A stretch of 64,000 nt of DNA from Diplosphaera chodatii (Eukaryota; Chlorophyta; Trebouxiophyceae; Prasiolales; Stichococcaceae): the NCBI GenBank assembly GCA_032358165.1, contig JAALGY010000037.1:459001-523000 (forward strand), given 5' to 3'. A program made the position numbers and the translations under genes. Shown here one piece after another: positions 13,625 to 26,285 of this stretch; position 1 is the first letter of the stretch; the number at the start of each line of letters is the position of its first letter. The notes beneath the pieces were generated by a model, which was not told where the DNA came from, made no database searches, and worked only from the letters and a program-made list of their open reading frames with translations.

Positions 13625-16600
13625 TCAGGCCTTTCGGTAGAATGTGTGCAGAGCTCGAGGCACGCCCTCTGGTGGAGCCGCCGCTTCTGCCTTCTGCCGC
13701 TGCTCTAGCTGTCGTTGCTGCTGCTCCTCGGCCAGGCGTTGCTTCGCGGTCGCCTTCTTCTCCTCGATAATGTTGTCCTTCTTGCGCGCCGCACGCCGGG
13801 TGGGCCGGTTCTTGCCCTGCAGCATGCACATGCCAAGAACTTGCCGACGTGCAGCTCGCAAGGCTCACCCCAGGTTTTTCTGGCACCAAGCGCTCACGAG
13901 CAAGCTTGCAGAGTGGAAGCACGCGCATCAATGCCAGGGGTTGCAGCACTGAGGCGCTGCCACAGCAGGCAACAGCTGATGCCCGCAGCTGATGTTGCAC
14001 CTTCATGCGCGTCTTCTTGTCGGCGGACTCCCGCTGCTTGGCGCGCTGTGCTGCATTGGCGGCCGCCGCCTCGAGCTGCCGCTCCCTCTGCACCTCCTTC
14101 GGCTCCTTCCGCACCTGCACATTCGTGTTTTGCTCACGTACACGGTTGTGCAAGATGCTGGGGTCGAGCCCTGAAGTGCTCGATCACATAGTACCAGTAC
14201 CTTGAGGTGACTGGCACTTCAGTGCTGCACGACTCCAGGCTCACCTGGCCAATGGTGGCGGCGTCGAGCGTGATCATCGCCGGCTGCAGCTTGTCCAGCA
14301 GTTGCGCCACCTCCATCTCCTGCCTCGCCTTCTTTGCCTGCGCAGGTGATTATTCAGCCATCAGCTGCCGGCCCCTGTCTCCTTCCTCTGGATTGTGGCG
14401 TGGCGCAACAGATTTACTACTTTGTAGCTGGAGGTAACGGTGCTGATGGATATTTGCAATGTCCATGACAGCAGCAATCAGCAGCATGGCATTGTCAGTC
14501 GCTGCCGACATGCAGTCACGGGGATGATCTGGTGTCACTGGGACCCGCAGCCGCCGGCGCACACCTGGAAGGGGTCGGCGACGCGGGAGTCGAAGTGGGG
14601 CTCGCCCGCGCCCGGCACCAGCACGGAGGTCACCCCGCCGCCGTGGCCCGCCAGCAGCGTGTCCTCGTACGGCCGGAACGCCAGCCCCGCCAGCGGCGCC
14701 TCCGGCAGCTCGTGCACGAGGTATGGGGATGCCGCCTTCTGAGACACCGCATCCTTCCACACCTGCAGCGTATCATGTGGCTGGAAGCAGCTCACTTCCT
14801 GGGCTTTCTATTAAGCTCACTCACAGGTGCTGTTGGGCGTTACGCTTCCAGCTGCACACCGGCACAGCGGTGATCGGCGACATCACCACAGACCCGTCGC
14901 ACAGATGCAAGCAAAGCTCTGGGACTTGCGGGCTGGGCTGGAGAGGGCCTGGCACCTGCACCCGGCGGTTGCTGCCGACGGCCAGCAGGCCGCGCTGGCT
15001 GATGTCGAGCTCCGTGGCGGGCGCACGCGAGAAGTAGGTGTGCATGGGCGCCAGCTTCCGCACATCCCACACCCTCACCTGCAACACAAGCATATCTGAA
15101 CTTCATCAATGCGCTCTGTGAGGATTTCTTCGCATCCCGTGCATTGCAGGTGTGACTCTCAGCGTGCATGCGGGAAGCTATTCATGCTAGCCATTGAACA
15201 ACTGAGCTTCTGCACGACAGCAGAGATGGGGTGGCTGGCCCACCTGGCCATCCACCCCGGCTGTGACCATCTGATTGCCGCCTGGCTCCACGGCTATTGC
15301 TGAGACTGGCCCCTGCATGGCCAGCATCACACCATTGCAATTACAACTCTAGCCCCGATCACCACCTCCTGACCACCATCAAGCTCGTTCGCACAATGCT
15401 TCCTGACGTCAAGCCCTGCAAATGTTGCCTTGGCGACACAGCATCGACCATCTGCAAACCCCCTCAGCTGAAGCCACTGACAAGCCCGCATCAGGTCAAC
15501 TCCCAGCTCCGCCCAGCAGATAATTATGGAATGCGTGGTGAGGCGCACCCGGTGGGCGAGCAGCCGCACGGCGGGCGTGCTGAGGTTGGGCGTCCAGCAG
15601 GTGACGGTGCCGTTCGCATGGCCCAGCTGCAGCACCGCGTTCCAGGGGTTCTGCGCCATGACGCCGCACGGCCCCAACCGCGTCTTGTGCTGTGCGACCA
15701 GCTGCCCTGTGCTCGTGTCCTGCAGAGCAAGAGGCTCTCGGGTGGTGACACGTTGCCCCCATGGCACACCAGCGAGTCAGCAGCGTGGGGCGCGCACCAG
15801 CCATCACACACGAGTGCTGGCATGATACAAGAGTAGGACTTCAGCAGCTAAGGTGCATGGGCAGTACAGCACTAGCCCAGAGAAAGCACCTGATATGTCA
15901 GCACCCCGGGCTCGCCAACCGATGCCAGCAGGAAATGGTATGGCAGGAACTCCAGGCGCTTTGGCTCCGTGTGGTCCTGCGACCAGCCAAGTGGGAAAAG
16001 TTTGCTGGAGTTAGCTCTGAGTCCCAACTCAGGCTGAGGTGCTGCCAAATCGTGCACTATGGTCAGGGAGTCACCACCATTCGCTGAATGTTATGTGTCA
16101 GTCAACCTGCTGCGCTCATGGCTCGTGCAGCCGACAGTTGCAGTGTGGGCAAATACCTTCAGGCAGTGGACCTCGATGCCACGCTTGTCATAGATGTACA
16201 CATACTTCCGCTGCGCTGCTGCAAAGAACAGCTCGTTGTGCAGGAAGCGCACGTCCCGCACTGTCTCTTTGACCTGCGGCATCCGAGAAGAAGTCAAGTT
16301 TCAAGTCAGCTCACAGCTGCACTTGGCTGTGGAGATTGCCCAGCATAGGTGGCGTGTTCATCATGACAGCTGCTGCACGAGGGGCATAACAGCAAGTCCT
16401 GTCTGTACGCCCGTGTCACAGGGAAGGCCGTCGCCGCATTCCTCACCTGCAGCTCGCAGATGGTATGCAGCTGGTGCCAGTCCAGCATCGCCAGGTGACC
16501 CTTGCGACCGCCAAGCACCACCAAGCGCCCGCTGCGCGTGAAATCCAGTCTGTAGGGCCCAAGCCCCGGGAGGCTGAGGTCGAAGACCTTTCGCCCTGCT

Positions 16601-17292
16601 CCCTCCTCCACCTCTGTTGCCCGAACGCATGGCAAGGTGGTTGTGAAGACCGTACTGATGGTCTGGACAAGCATGCAGGAATGGTGACTGCACAAAGCTG
16701 CAGGGAGTTAAACCCCAAAGGGGTGTCCCTACTGCAGTAGCGCTGTTGCAACCGAAGTACGTGCTTGCTGTTCATGATGCCGTGCTGCACGGGCACCAGC
16801 TGCCAGACGCTGCCTCTGCATGCACGCTGCAGCGACTGCAGTACGTATACTGTCACGAATGCGAGATCAAGCGCTCTCACCCTGCACGATGTCGGACTGC
16901 CCAAAGCGCCAGGTGCGCTCCAGGCCCTCTGCCTCCAAGCTGCCGGCGGCATCCGGCAGCAGCCACTGATGCGCCTTGGCCGCGCTTGCGGCGGCCTCCT
17001 CCGCCAGAGCCTCCGTGTGCTTGAGCCGGCCCTTGAGCTTCTTGTCTACCAGTCTGCGTGTTGCAATTGGCAGCCCGCGGCGAAACTTAGGCGCGCCGGT
17101 GCCCTGCTTTTCATTCGCCCGCCGCCTGCAGTCCGAGTTGGGGTGAAACTCTGAATAAAGCATTTCAGCATTTAGCGCTGCGCTTCATCCAGGGCTCCAT
17201 AGGCACCAGAGTTACCTCTTCTTGCCGCCTTCTGACGGCGGCGGCTCTGCGGCATTGCCATCGGGCTCCCGCTCAGCCGCCGCTTCTGCCAT
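13625..17292 (-). CDS. UTP7: U3 snoRNP WD40 protein UTP7/WDR46
   Basis: Nucleolar WD40 protein of the small-subunit processome, needed for 18S rRNA maturation. The start at 17292 gives an acidic Ala/Glu-rich leader. The family-specific helix [17 protein letters not shown] and [19 protein letters not shown] follow (16870-17050). The propeller exons include [16 protein letters not shown] and [15 protein letters not shown] (16450-16600), [20 protein letters not shown] (16190-16270) and [18 protein letters not shown] (15890-15960). They continue with [39 protein letters not shown] and [20 protein letters not shown]. The C-terminal part is basic and coiled ([13 protein letters not shown], then RTRxAARKK-type and [17 protein letters not shown] stretches) and stops at 13625. 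Domain order and the UTP7-only LEAEG block make the call firm. It shares a 410-base divergent promoter region with the DUS gene. Confidence 0.92.
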
Positions 17293-17702
17293 GGCTGCTG
17301 GAGCACTGTGGCTCACTGCGACATGTGACCTGTTTGCACTTGAAATGCCCGCCGCCTTTGTCTCCAATCAAACGGTAGGGTGCCGCGGTGCAGCAAACAA
17401 GAGCAGACTTGCAGCTGTGCGACTGTAGATGCACAGAACAAAACGGCGCATTCGCTGCCTTGATTGGCAGCACACGTGACTTGGCACTGACGTGTAAGCG
17501 AACAACTGTCTGCACTCCGCCGCTGCATCTTGGATCTGCCCAACTGTGAACATGTACGGCAGTACGGGTGCTAAATTTGGCACACTTGCCGGACAACAAC
17601 TTGCAGGCACATTCACTGTAAGAGTGGTGTGGTGAGCTGCTGCCTCTGGCTGAGCGCTTGAATGTCATTAGGTTGACCGGCTCTTATTCCATCGACACGG
17701 CA
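17293..17702. promoter_or_regulatory. Divergent intergenic region UTP7 / dihydrouridine synthase
   Basis: About 410 bases between two start codons. I see no separate gene or named motif. Confidence 0.4.
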
Positions 17703-20206
17703 ATGCATGCACATGTGCCAGCGACGCCCCAGCAACTCCGCACACATTTGATGCGCGGCGCATGGCCCAGCAAACGTCTTGCCTTCTGTATCACTCACAG
17801 CAGATCCTACAGTTCGTGCCCTGCGGCGGAATGCGGTAGGTTACGTCATACCGGGCCATTGCAGGCGGTGGCGACAGACGGGGCAGTCATTGACGCGCCA
17901 GCAGAAGCGACAGCCGCACCAGATGGACGAAAAGGATCGCACAGCGATGCCGAAGAAGCGTTGCAAGGCGACCAGGAGACTGCGCCAGCTCTCACTGGGC
18001 CGTACTCTCAGCCGCACCCAGAGTTCGTGGAGCGGCTGCGCGGGCAGCTGATCCTGGCGCCGCTCACAAAATACGGCAACCTGCCGTTCAGGCGGCTGTG
18101 CGCCGACTTCGGGGTGAACGTCACCATGGGGGAGATGATGTACGCGAGGGAGCTGCTGAATCCCAAGAACCGCTCAGAGAAGGCGCGGCTGCGACGTGCC
18201 GAGAACGAGCAGTGCTTCGGTGCGCGCGCTTGCGGATCATGCAACACCACGTGCGGGCACCAATGCAGTCGGCAAGGAGACCTGTTATGAGCTCCCAAAC
18301 GACCCGCAGGTGCACAGATAGCAACAAAGACCATTGACGAGGGCGTCAGGGCTGGCGCCATGGCCAAGGAGGCGGGGGCCACCTGGCTGGACCTCAACGC
18401 TGCCTGCCCCATCTACGAGGCGACCAAGCGCGGCTGCGGCGCACGGCTGCTCACAAAGTGAAAAGCGCCGCGGCCACCTTGCTCCCTGGGGTCGACTGGT
18501 GCCACGTTGCATGCCTGCCATGGGACCAGAGCCTGCCAGCTGCTCTGATGCCCGCTCTGCCGCTGTCGCAGGCCGGCCAAGCTGCAGCGCCTGGTGGCGG
18601 GCATTGCTGAGGGCATCGACTTGCCATTGTGAGCACCTTGCTGCCCCGACCGAGATCGCCGATGCTGACCTATGTTACCCATGCAGCAGAGACACCTAGT
18701 GCATCTGCTGGCTGCGTCACTAATGACCGGCTGACGGCAACCATGTGACCATGCGTTGCGCTATTGCACCTGCAGGACGGTGAAGATCCGGATCGGCATC
18801 TCAGCATCGAAGATCAACGTGGAAAAGGTGATGAGCACGGCACAGCTGGCCAGGGTGCACAGTCCACAGGCGCTGGACAGCTGCTGTGGAGACTTCTGTC
18901 TTGCATGATGACGGGCGTTGGTGCAGGTGGTGGCGGCTCTGCAGGCGGCGGGCGCCTCGGCGGTGCTGATCCACGGCCGCACCCAGGAGCAGCGCTACAA
19001 CAAGGCGGCCGACTGGGCCCTCATCTCCCAGGTCGCCGGCGCAGCGTCCATACCCGTCATTGGCAACGGCGACGTGCTCACACTGTTTGAGGTGACGCCC
19101 GCGGCACCCCCGATGCGCCACAAGCCTGCAAAGGGGCACCAAGCTTGCGCCACCCCCCACTTGGCGTCGAGTCCCTGCTGACGCCTGCCCCACTGCTGTG
19201 CCCAGGCGGACAGGCGGCTGCAGCAGAAGGAGTGCTTGGCGGTGCTGGCTGGGCGGGGAGCCCTGACGAGGCCCTGGCTGTTCGAGGAGTGGCGCACGCA
19301 GCAGGAGCTGTTCCCCACCGCTGCCGAGCGGGTCGGCATCTACAGGTGCGTGCCGATGTGTGGCAGCACGCTGATCAGGGAGGTTGTGAGAGATTACTGT
19401 GTGGTGCACGCTGTACTTGCTGTTCTTTTGCAGCACCACTCAGGCACATGGCTCCTGTACTACAGGCAGCTGGTGTCCCACATGAAGCAGTACCTGGGTG
19501 ATGACGCCCTGGTGAGTCTGCTGCATTGTTGCATCTCAGAAGCGGATGTAGAATCGTGCTCAGCCACAGCAATAACAGGAACATGTGGCAGATGGGTTGT
19601 GACAGTGGTGGTTGTGACCAGCTTCTCACGTTTGGTGCAGGGGCGGCGGAAGGCCTTCTACTTCCTGCCAGGCCACGTTGGGTGGTTCAACAGATACAGG
19701 CCGCTGCCGCAGAACCTGTTCCAGAGCAAGAGCGAGGCGCACCCGCTCATTGCAACACGAATGGACCTCGTCGACGAGGTGAGTCGGCCGTCCAGCGCAG
19801 CGTGAGCATGTCATGTCCAGGGCATGTCCATGTATAGGGAGGTGGACGACGACTGGGGTCCATGCTGTACCGCTTTGTGGACAGGCACGCGGCGAGGACC
19901 TGGACAGCATCGGACTGCTGGAGCGGTTACTCAGAAACGGCCATGACGATGCGCATGCTGAGATTGCATCGATCCTGTGGGACAGGTGAGGTGCAGCTGC
20001 TGGCATGATTGCAGTGCAAAGCCGGGAGCTTATGCAGTCCCGACTTATCTTGGATCCAGTAGCTGAGTGGACGTGAGTCACTGTGCAGCGCTACCGACGC
20101 TGAAGCCGTGAGCAAGCTGGAGGAGCTCGCGGGCGGCAATGTGAGCCGGTGGGAGGCAGAGCTGAGCAGCAGTGATCGGCAACCCCTCATAGAGGCGCAA
20201 GGGTAA
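17703..20206 (+). CDS. tRNA-dihydrouridine synthase (FMN-dependent, plant-type, organelle-like leader)
   Basis: Flavoenzyme that reduces uridine to dihydrouridine in tRNA. The ATG at 17703 begins a long leader rich in His, Arg, Ser and Ala, which may target an organelle. The TIM-barrel then follows: GQLILAPLTKYGNLPFRRLC, VTMGEMMYARELL, and, after an in-phase junction (G/GT at about 18218 to 18309), CFGAQIATKTIDEGV. DLNAACPIYEATKRGCGARL carries the catalytic Cys. Next come LTVKIRIG, AAGASAVLIHGRTQEQRYNK, IPVIGNGDVLT, LAVLAGRGALTRPWLFEEW and FYFLPGHVGWFNRYRPLPQN. The long C-terminal part ends in a Glu/Ser-rich tail (stop 20206). The CPIYEATKRG form of the active site resembles a plant subgroup distinct from classical DUS3. 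The exact uridine target cannot be told from sequence. Confidence 0.9.
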
Positions 20207-20377
20207 CAGCCAAACTTCATGATTGTTTAATACTGCTATGAGCTTGCCATGAACCATGAGCCAACTCGGGGTTTGCGAGTCAATTGGTGCATGGGTTGCG
20301 CTTCCCATGCTTCTGTATGTGTACCTATGGAAAGAGTGGACTGCAGCAGGTGTTGTCCCACACATACCAGTCTGCGA

Positions 20378-23300
20378 TCATGACACCCCATCGATTGGCA
20401 CCCGGTGTACCATCGACTCCTTGCTGATCTGCTGCGTCGCCTTCTCCACTTTGGTCAGCAGCTTGGAGATGTTGCCAGCCCAGTCGTTCAGGATGGCGTC
20501 TACGCCACGGAGTGGAGAGAATCGCACCACGCCTGCAGACCCACAGCAACATGTCAGCCGTGCGCCATCGTTCACCGCATTCTAATTCTCTGACACCCAG
20601 CTCCGTCCTCAAAACGATCACAGTGACCGAGTGCACCGCCCTAATCAAGGTAAAGCAACAAGCAAGCACAGTGTACGCACCGGCGGGGCGGTCGATCTTT
20701 GCAGTGACGTGGCCCGCCACGACCATGTCGGACAGGTGCTTCTCCGCTTCTGCAGCTGGGAGGTCCAGCAGCATGGCCAGGCGCTCCATGCGGATGTGTG
20801 AGTAGTACTTGGCAACCACCAGGATGTTGTGCTCCGTCACACGCAGCCTGCAGGGGGAACATCGCTGCATCGCGCAATGATGACACTCAACGAAGCCGCA
20901 GCGCCTTCCCACTTCCTTGGCGGCGACTATCACACAGGTGGCAGTTGTCCTGCAGCTTGGCTGCATCGCCTCACAGCTGACAGCAGCAATGTGTGGCGGA
21001 CACACCTGAAGTCGGTGTGCGCCTGCTCGCCATACTCCCCGCCAAAGACGCCCTGCTGCGCCTGCATCTCCGCTGTGTACTTCTCGCTGAGGGTGGACCA
21101 CCACACCACCTGCATGCATTGGGATGGAGTCACAGTGTATAAACGGTCTGGACATGCTGCGATACACTCACTGGCATAGGGCGTCATGTGTACACTGGGG
21201 CGGGGAGCATATTTGGCAGCAGGCTTGTGCAGCATACGAGCGCCACTTGGATAGCCTTCAATCCGATGTTTATTCCAGCCCCACCTCCTTCGTGGTGAAG
21301 CTCTGCAGCAGGTCGTGGTACAGGGGCAGCTCCTCTAGCCGCTTGTCCTGTGTTTGCATCGGCTTTTGGGGTGACGACGACGTCCTTGTCTGCCAAGCCC
21401 GGCCCACAAAGCAGGAGCCATTGCAAGGTTGAGTTGTGACATTCATGCAGTCACGCCAATGGCACACCTGGGCTGTGGTGTTCAGCAGCGTGATCTGCTC
21501 GCTGCCTGAGGGTGCCAGCACGGCGTACCAACAGATCAGCTTCAGCACCTGCACGGGAGAAAGCTGCACCTCAGTCAACCCAATGCCAGCGCAGGAGTCA
21601 TATGGCACGGTTGTCATGTCTGCATGCGGACGGCACGTTCTCAAGCGAGCCACACCGGCTGCCATTCGGCTGGGTCGGCCAGAATGGAGGGCGTGTCGTA
21701 GATGGCGCGGTAGCAGCGGCAGATCTCCAGGTAGTTGTGCTCCTGCTGGTAGTACTGAATGTACAGCCGGTAGTACTGCAGCTTCAGCTCCTCAAGGCTG
21801 GGCGTACCCTGTGCACATGCCAACAAGCGTTCGACCTCCTTGCTTCAAACGCCATCCCTCTGACTGAATGTCTGCGCTAGTGTCATGTCCGCTTCACAGC
21901 ACCATCCCTACACCGTCAGGCTAGGAGCGCGGGGCGTCCCTCCTCTGCACACAGCTCACCGGCTCGGGCTCCTCGATGGTGGTGCCCTCGATGCCGACCT
22001 CGCCGGCCTCCTGCCCCTTCTTGTCGGGCCGTGGCGCAAAGGCACGCGCCGACACCTGGGGCAGCATGAGCGGCGCATCAGCAGCTGAGCTACGCACTGC
22101 AGTCTCATGGGTGGGTGCCACCAGCTGCGTGACACCACCTCCACGAACAGATGCGCACCTTGCGGATGAGGATCTGGGCGCGCATAAAGTCCTTCCGTAT
22201 GAGGCACAGCCGCACCTGCCAGCAGCAGGTACCATGGATCAGCCCAGCGTCCTCGGGTGCAAAGTATGTGACTGCACATGAGTCTGCTGCAGGATCTCGC
22301 AGGCTAGCAGGTCAGCAGATGCTTTGCCGCACTTGTTCCAGGATGAAGTGGATCTTCTCGGTCTTGGCCATTGCGCCGAATGTCTCCTACGCATAGAGCG
22401 GACGACTTGGACAGGGGAGCCACGATGGACACTATAGCAGTATTGCAACCGTTGACAGACATGACAGTGCAGCTGCCCGCAGATGGGTCGTGTCGTTTGG
22501 CAGGCCATGCTGTGGAGGCGGTCAGCACAACATGCGCACCACAGCAACCTCCTGCAGCGTGTCTGCCGCCTCATTGACATCACCGCCCGCTTCCTTGATC
22601 TTTGCCAGGCGCTTTGTCAGCCGCGCCCGCTCGATCTCCACATAGATCTGAACGTCGGCAAAGGACGTGAGTGGGCACGAGCGTGCATCCAAACGACCAG
22701 GTACCTGACGCATAAACCAGTCATCAAACTGTTTGGTCGAAACCAGGGTACTCTATGGGCATCACCTTGCCCTCCGTAACAGACTGCAGCGTCTTGATGA
22801 GCTCCACACGGGCAGCCTCATCCGGTGCCTCGTCCACGTACCCCATGGCCTGTCGCACACAGGCCTGCACGGCCTGCTTCAGCTGCGAGCGCCGCTTGGC
22901 CAGCAGCAGGATGTGCTCATTCAGGCCCGGCCAGTCGTTTGCCTCCCGTAAGACCTGCGTAGAAAGGGTGGGCTGACAAACGTTCTGCGACCGTGCCATG
23001 CGTGCGCAGCTCCAAGCGTGACGATGGCCGGCTCGCTCCTCCAAGTCACCTCCAGGATGGCTTGGCAAGCCCGCCGGGTGCCGCCCACATCCTCCGCTAG
23101 CCGCTGTGTTTTCTCCAAGTTCAGCAGGGCGTCCACAGCCTCTGCCTTCTGGCCCTTGCAGGACGCCACAATGCTCCGGATCAGAGAAGTTTGCACCCAC
23201 TGTGAAACTGCAATGCACACGGAAGGCGCCACAGCTTACTGATACGACGGGTGTGCTTGCACGTTACCTGCTTTGCAGATGCTTTGTGCGCGGCTATCTG

Positions 23301-23411
23301 CTCTTCTAGCTTGCTGTAGTCCGTCATGCCTCGCCTCTGCTCGCGCTCTGCATCCTTCATGTCTGCATCGTTGTTGGGTGGTGCAGCGGTGCCCTGGTCT
23401 GTGTCACCCAT
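20378..23411 (-). CDS. RPN5: 26S proteasome lid subunit RPN5 (PSMD12)
   Basis: PCI-domain subunit of the 19S regulatory particle lid, beside the RPN11 deubiquitinase. The start at 23411 gives MGDTDQGTA and an acidic leader, then [18 protein letters not shown]-like helices follow: [97 protein letters not shown] and [15 protein letters not shown]. The PCI/winged-helix end contains [50 protein letters not shown], then [20 protein letters not shown] and [17 protein letters not shown], with the stop at 20378. All blocks appear in RPN5 order and length. The upstream side faces the gene-free repeat block. Confidence 0.95.
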
Positions 23412-23759
23412 GGAAGGACCCCCTGAGCCTCAGAAAGCTGTAGGATACAGACTGCCGCTGTCGGGCCTCAGGAACGGGACTGGCAGTGACGTGTGATCCT
23501 GCAATGAATGCTGAACTTCTTTTCTGAAACGCTGCTGCAAACCGTGATAAGAACGAAGCAACGCACGGGGACTTGAGCGCACGTGTTTGCTCGCGCATGT
23601 AAGCTGCAATTTGCGTTTGAGGCGCGACCAAGCAGTGTGTGTGTGTGTGTGTGTGCCAAATGGGCCCACCCAGTAGCACAACATGAATCGCCACAGGGGA
23701 TTTGTCCATCGAAGATGGCCATAACTGCTCGAGTGTGCCTGGAAACTTCCTTGGTACAA
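23412..23759. other. RPN5 upstream region
   Basis: Unique sequence between the RPN5 start and the repeat array; it should hold the RPN5 promoter. It contains one GT microsatellite. I see no gene. Confidence 0.4.
23635..23655. repeat. (GT)n microsatellite
   Basis: About ten GT dinucleotides in a row. Confidence 0.95.
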
Positions 23760-25515
23760 CGTGTTCTGTAAAAAAAGGGTAAACTGGTCATCCTATGGGA
23801 GTGGTGCAATAAAAAAAGGGGAATGTGGTCATGCTAGCACCATTCATCACCGGTCTCTCACGTTTCCCTTTTCACATTGAGCCACTCACATAGCGGCCCT
23901 CGATGTGCATAAACTGGTCTCACATTACCCTTTTTTTAATTGAGCCACCACCCCCATAGCAGCTCTCGGTTTGCTCAACTGGTCTCTCACATTGCCCTTT
24001 TTTTATTGCACCACGCCCATAGCTGGCCTCGATGTGCATAAACTGGTCTCACATTCCCCTTTGTTTAACTGAGCCACGCCCGACCTGCATCACTGTTCTC
24101 ACGTGGTGCAATTAAAAAAAGGGGAATGTGGTCTTCAGTAACATGTGGGCGTTAAAAAAGGGTAATGTGGTCATCAGTAACGGCGTGTGGAGGGGTAACG
24201 TAGCCATCAGCTATACGTGCCTGGCATCATTGCAGGCACTTCTACATGCCGTTCATCATACTCGCCTCACATTACCCTTTTTTTATTGAGCCACCACCCC
24301 CATAGCAGCCCTCGATGCGCATAAACTGGTCTCTCACATTACCCTTTTTTTGTTGCCCAAACTGTGGTCCTGTTCACGGCGTGTTCTGTTAAAAAAGGGT
24401 AATGTGGTCATCCTATGGGAGTGGTGCAATAGAAAAAGGGTAATGTAGTCATGCTATGGCCGTTCATCACCGGTCTCTCACATTACCCTTGTTTTATTGA
24501 GTCACAATCCCATAGCAGCCTTCTCGATGTGCATCTCACGTTTCCCTTTTTTTATTGCCCAAAGTGTGGTCCTTTTGACGGCGTGTTTCATCAGAAAAGG
24601 GAAAGGTGGTCATCAGCCGGGCGTGGTGCAATAACAAAAGGGGAATGTGGTCATACTAGCACCATTCATCACCGGTCTCTCACGTTACTTGTTTTTACTG
24701 AGCCACTCACATAGCGGCCCTCGATATACCTGCACACTTCTGCCCTGGTCTCACGTTTCCCTTTTTTATTGAGCCACTCCATAGCAGCTCTCTTGCAGTA
24801 CCCGCGCACAGCACAACAGGTCTCACATTCCCCCTTTTCTATTGCACACACCGTTGCCTCTTCACAGCAACGTCTATTTTGAAAAAGGGGTCAAGTGGTC
24901 ATCAATAACATGTGTGCAATAATCAAGGGGTGAAGTGGTCATCAGTTGGGCGTGGTGCAATCAAAAAAAGGGAAACGTGGTCTTCAAAACATGTAAGCAA
25001 TGAAAAGGGGACAGTGGTCATCGTACAATGATCATCATGCGTGCCTGTCATCATTGCAGGCGCCACGCCCATAGTCTCGATGAAAAGATGGAAATTGGTT
25101 AAGCAGCAACGTTGTGCGAAATAAAAAAAGGGGAAAGTGGTCATGCTACCGGGACATTTCGCAACAAAACAGGGGAAGTCTGCGGTGAGTCAGCATCGCA
25201 ATCTCACATTTTCCCTTTTTTGTCGCGCACACTGCATTCGTTTAGTGTTCGGTTGGCAAGACAGTCTCACGTTTCCCCTTTTTGGTATCGGCCACGTAGA
25301 CCTGTTGTGTCCGTAATAACAATGTGGGCAATGAAAAAAGGGTAACGTGGTCATGCTAGCACTGCATCGAGGAAACGTGGTCATCAGTTGTGCGTGGTGC
25401 AGCAAGAAAAGGGGAACGTGGTCACCCATCAGTCTATCGTTACCCCTTTCTTACAAGACTTCGGCGCCGGTCATGCTTCTCCACGTTTCCCTTTTTGAAT
25501 CGACCATCGAGACAG
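23760..25515. repeat. Array of short A/T-tract repeats in alternating orientation
   Basis: About 30 degenerate copies of a core AATAAAAAAAGGG(T/G)AA(T/C)GTG, or its reverse complement CAC(A/G)TT(A/C)CCCTTTTTTTATT. Same-strand neighbours are about 60-66 bases apart (for example 23854, 23915, 23981, 24044). Flanks are also shared: CTATGGG(A)GTGG before the forward core and GTCAT after it; GAGCCAC and CCCATAGCAGC after the reverse core, then CTCGATGTGCATAAACT. Orientation flips in blocks: reverse 23854-24080, forward 24105-24200, reverse 24265-24350, forward 24388-24455, reverse 24471-24560, forward 24590-24655, reverse 24673-24850, forward 24878-25150. After that it is mixed. No gene is visible inside it. 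Confidence 0.85.
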
Positions 25516-25964
25516 TCCCCTTTTGGTTTGCCGAACGCGCTTACATCCACGCCTCCCTGCTGTTTGATCGAGAGAGAGCCGTTGATGATGATGATGGTGG
25601 TTACACCCATATACTCCACTGGTCACACAACAAGTGAATGCTGGCAACCAAGAACTGTGGAGCACCAGTCTAGACTGCAAGCGAATCTGTCCTGGATGTG
25701 CCGAAGCACACGGGGATACAACTCAATGGACGCAAGCAATGAGTCTGGCTGGTGGAAAAGCATGTGCCGCGAGGGCTGTTGATCGAGAGCCGCCAGCCCC
25801 TTTCCAGTGCGGAGCGAATGGTTGAAGGCGATTGAGCAGGTGCGGAGCGCCAGCATTAAACAAACGGCGGCCGACCGAGCACTTTCACCACGGGAAATTG
25901 CGTTTTGACCAGGCTCCAAGCCATGGTTGGACCGGGGGGGTGGGCGATACGATCCCCGGTGCTA
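25516..25964. other. Unique spacer inside the repeat block
   Basis: About 450 bases without the A/T-tract core. A minus-strand open frame (25623-25919, 98 codons) has no recognisable domain. This could be a degraded mobile element or a unique insert; nothing decides it. Confidence 0.3.
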
Positions 25965-26285
25965 GTATGACCACATTACCCTTTTTTTACAACCACAGTC
26001 CCTTTCAAACACGCGTGGTCTAAAAAAAGGGGTAACGTGAGACAATAGCAAACGTGAGTCAATAAAAAAAGGGGAAAGTGGTCATCAGTTGAACAGTGGT
26101 CAAACAGAAAGGGGGGGACACTGGTCAAATGGACGACACTGGTCGACTGAAACAGAAGACTGCCCAAAGAGTTAACCAGACAGTTACACGGACTGCCATA
26201 GTATGACCACATTACCCTTTTTTTATAGCACCCACCGCCCCGTAGCATGTGCGTGGTCTGATACAAAACAGGGGCAACGTGGCCA
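25965..26285. repeat. Outlying copies of the A/T-tract repeat
   Basis: Five more cores: reverse at about 25972 and 26211; forward at about 26020, 26063 and 26262. Two copies read ATGACCACATTACCC exactly. Between them is a looser stretch with repeated GTGGTCAA and ACACTGGTC words. Confidence 0.8.

Noticed and set aside
25623..25919. 98-codon minus-strand ORF inside the repeat block
   Set aside because: No domain, no start context, and it may be chance in unique spacer; kept only as a spacer description.
23760..26285. CRISPR-like array
   Set aside because: Units occur in both orientations, diverge strongly, and the spacing sequence is itself repeated. The genome is eukaryotic and no cas gene is present.
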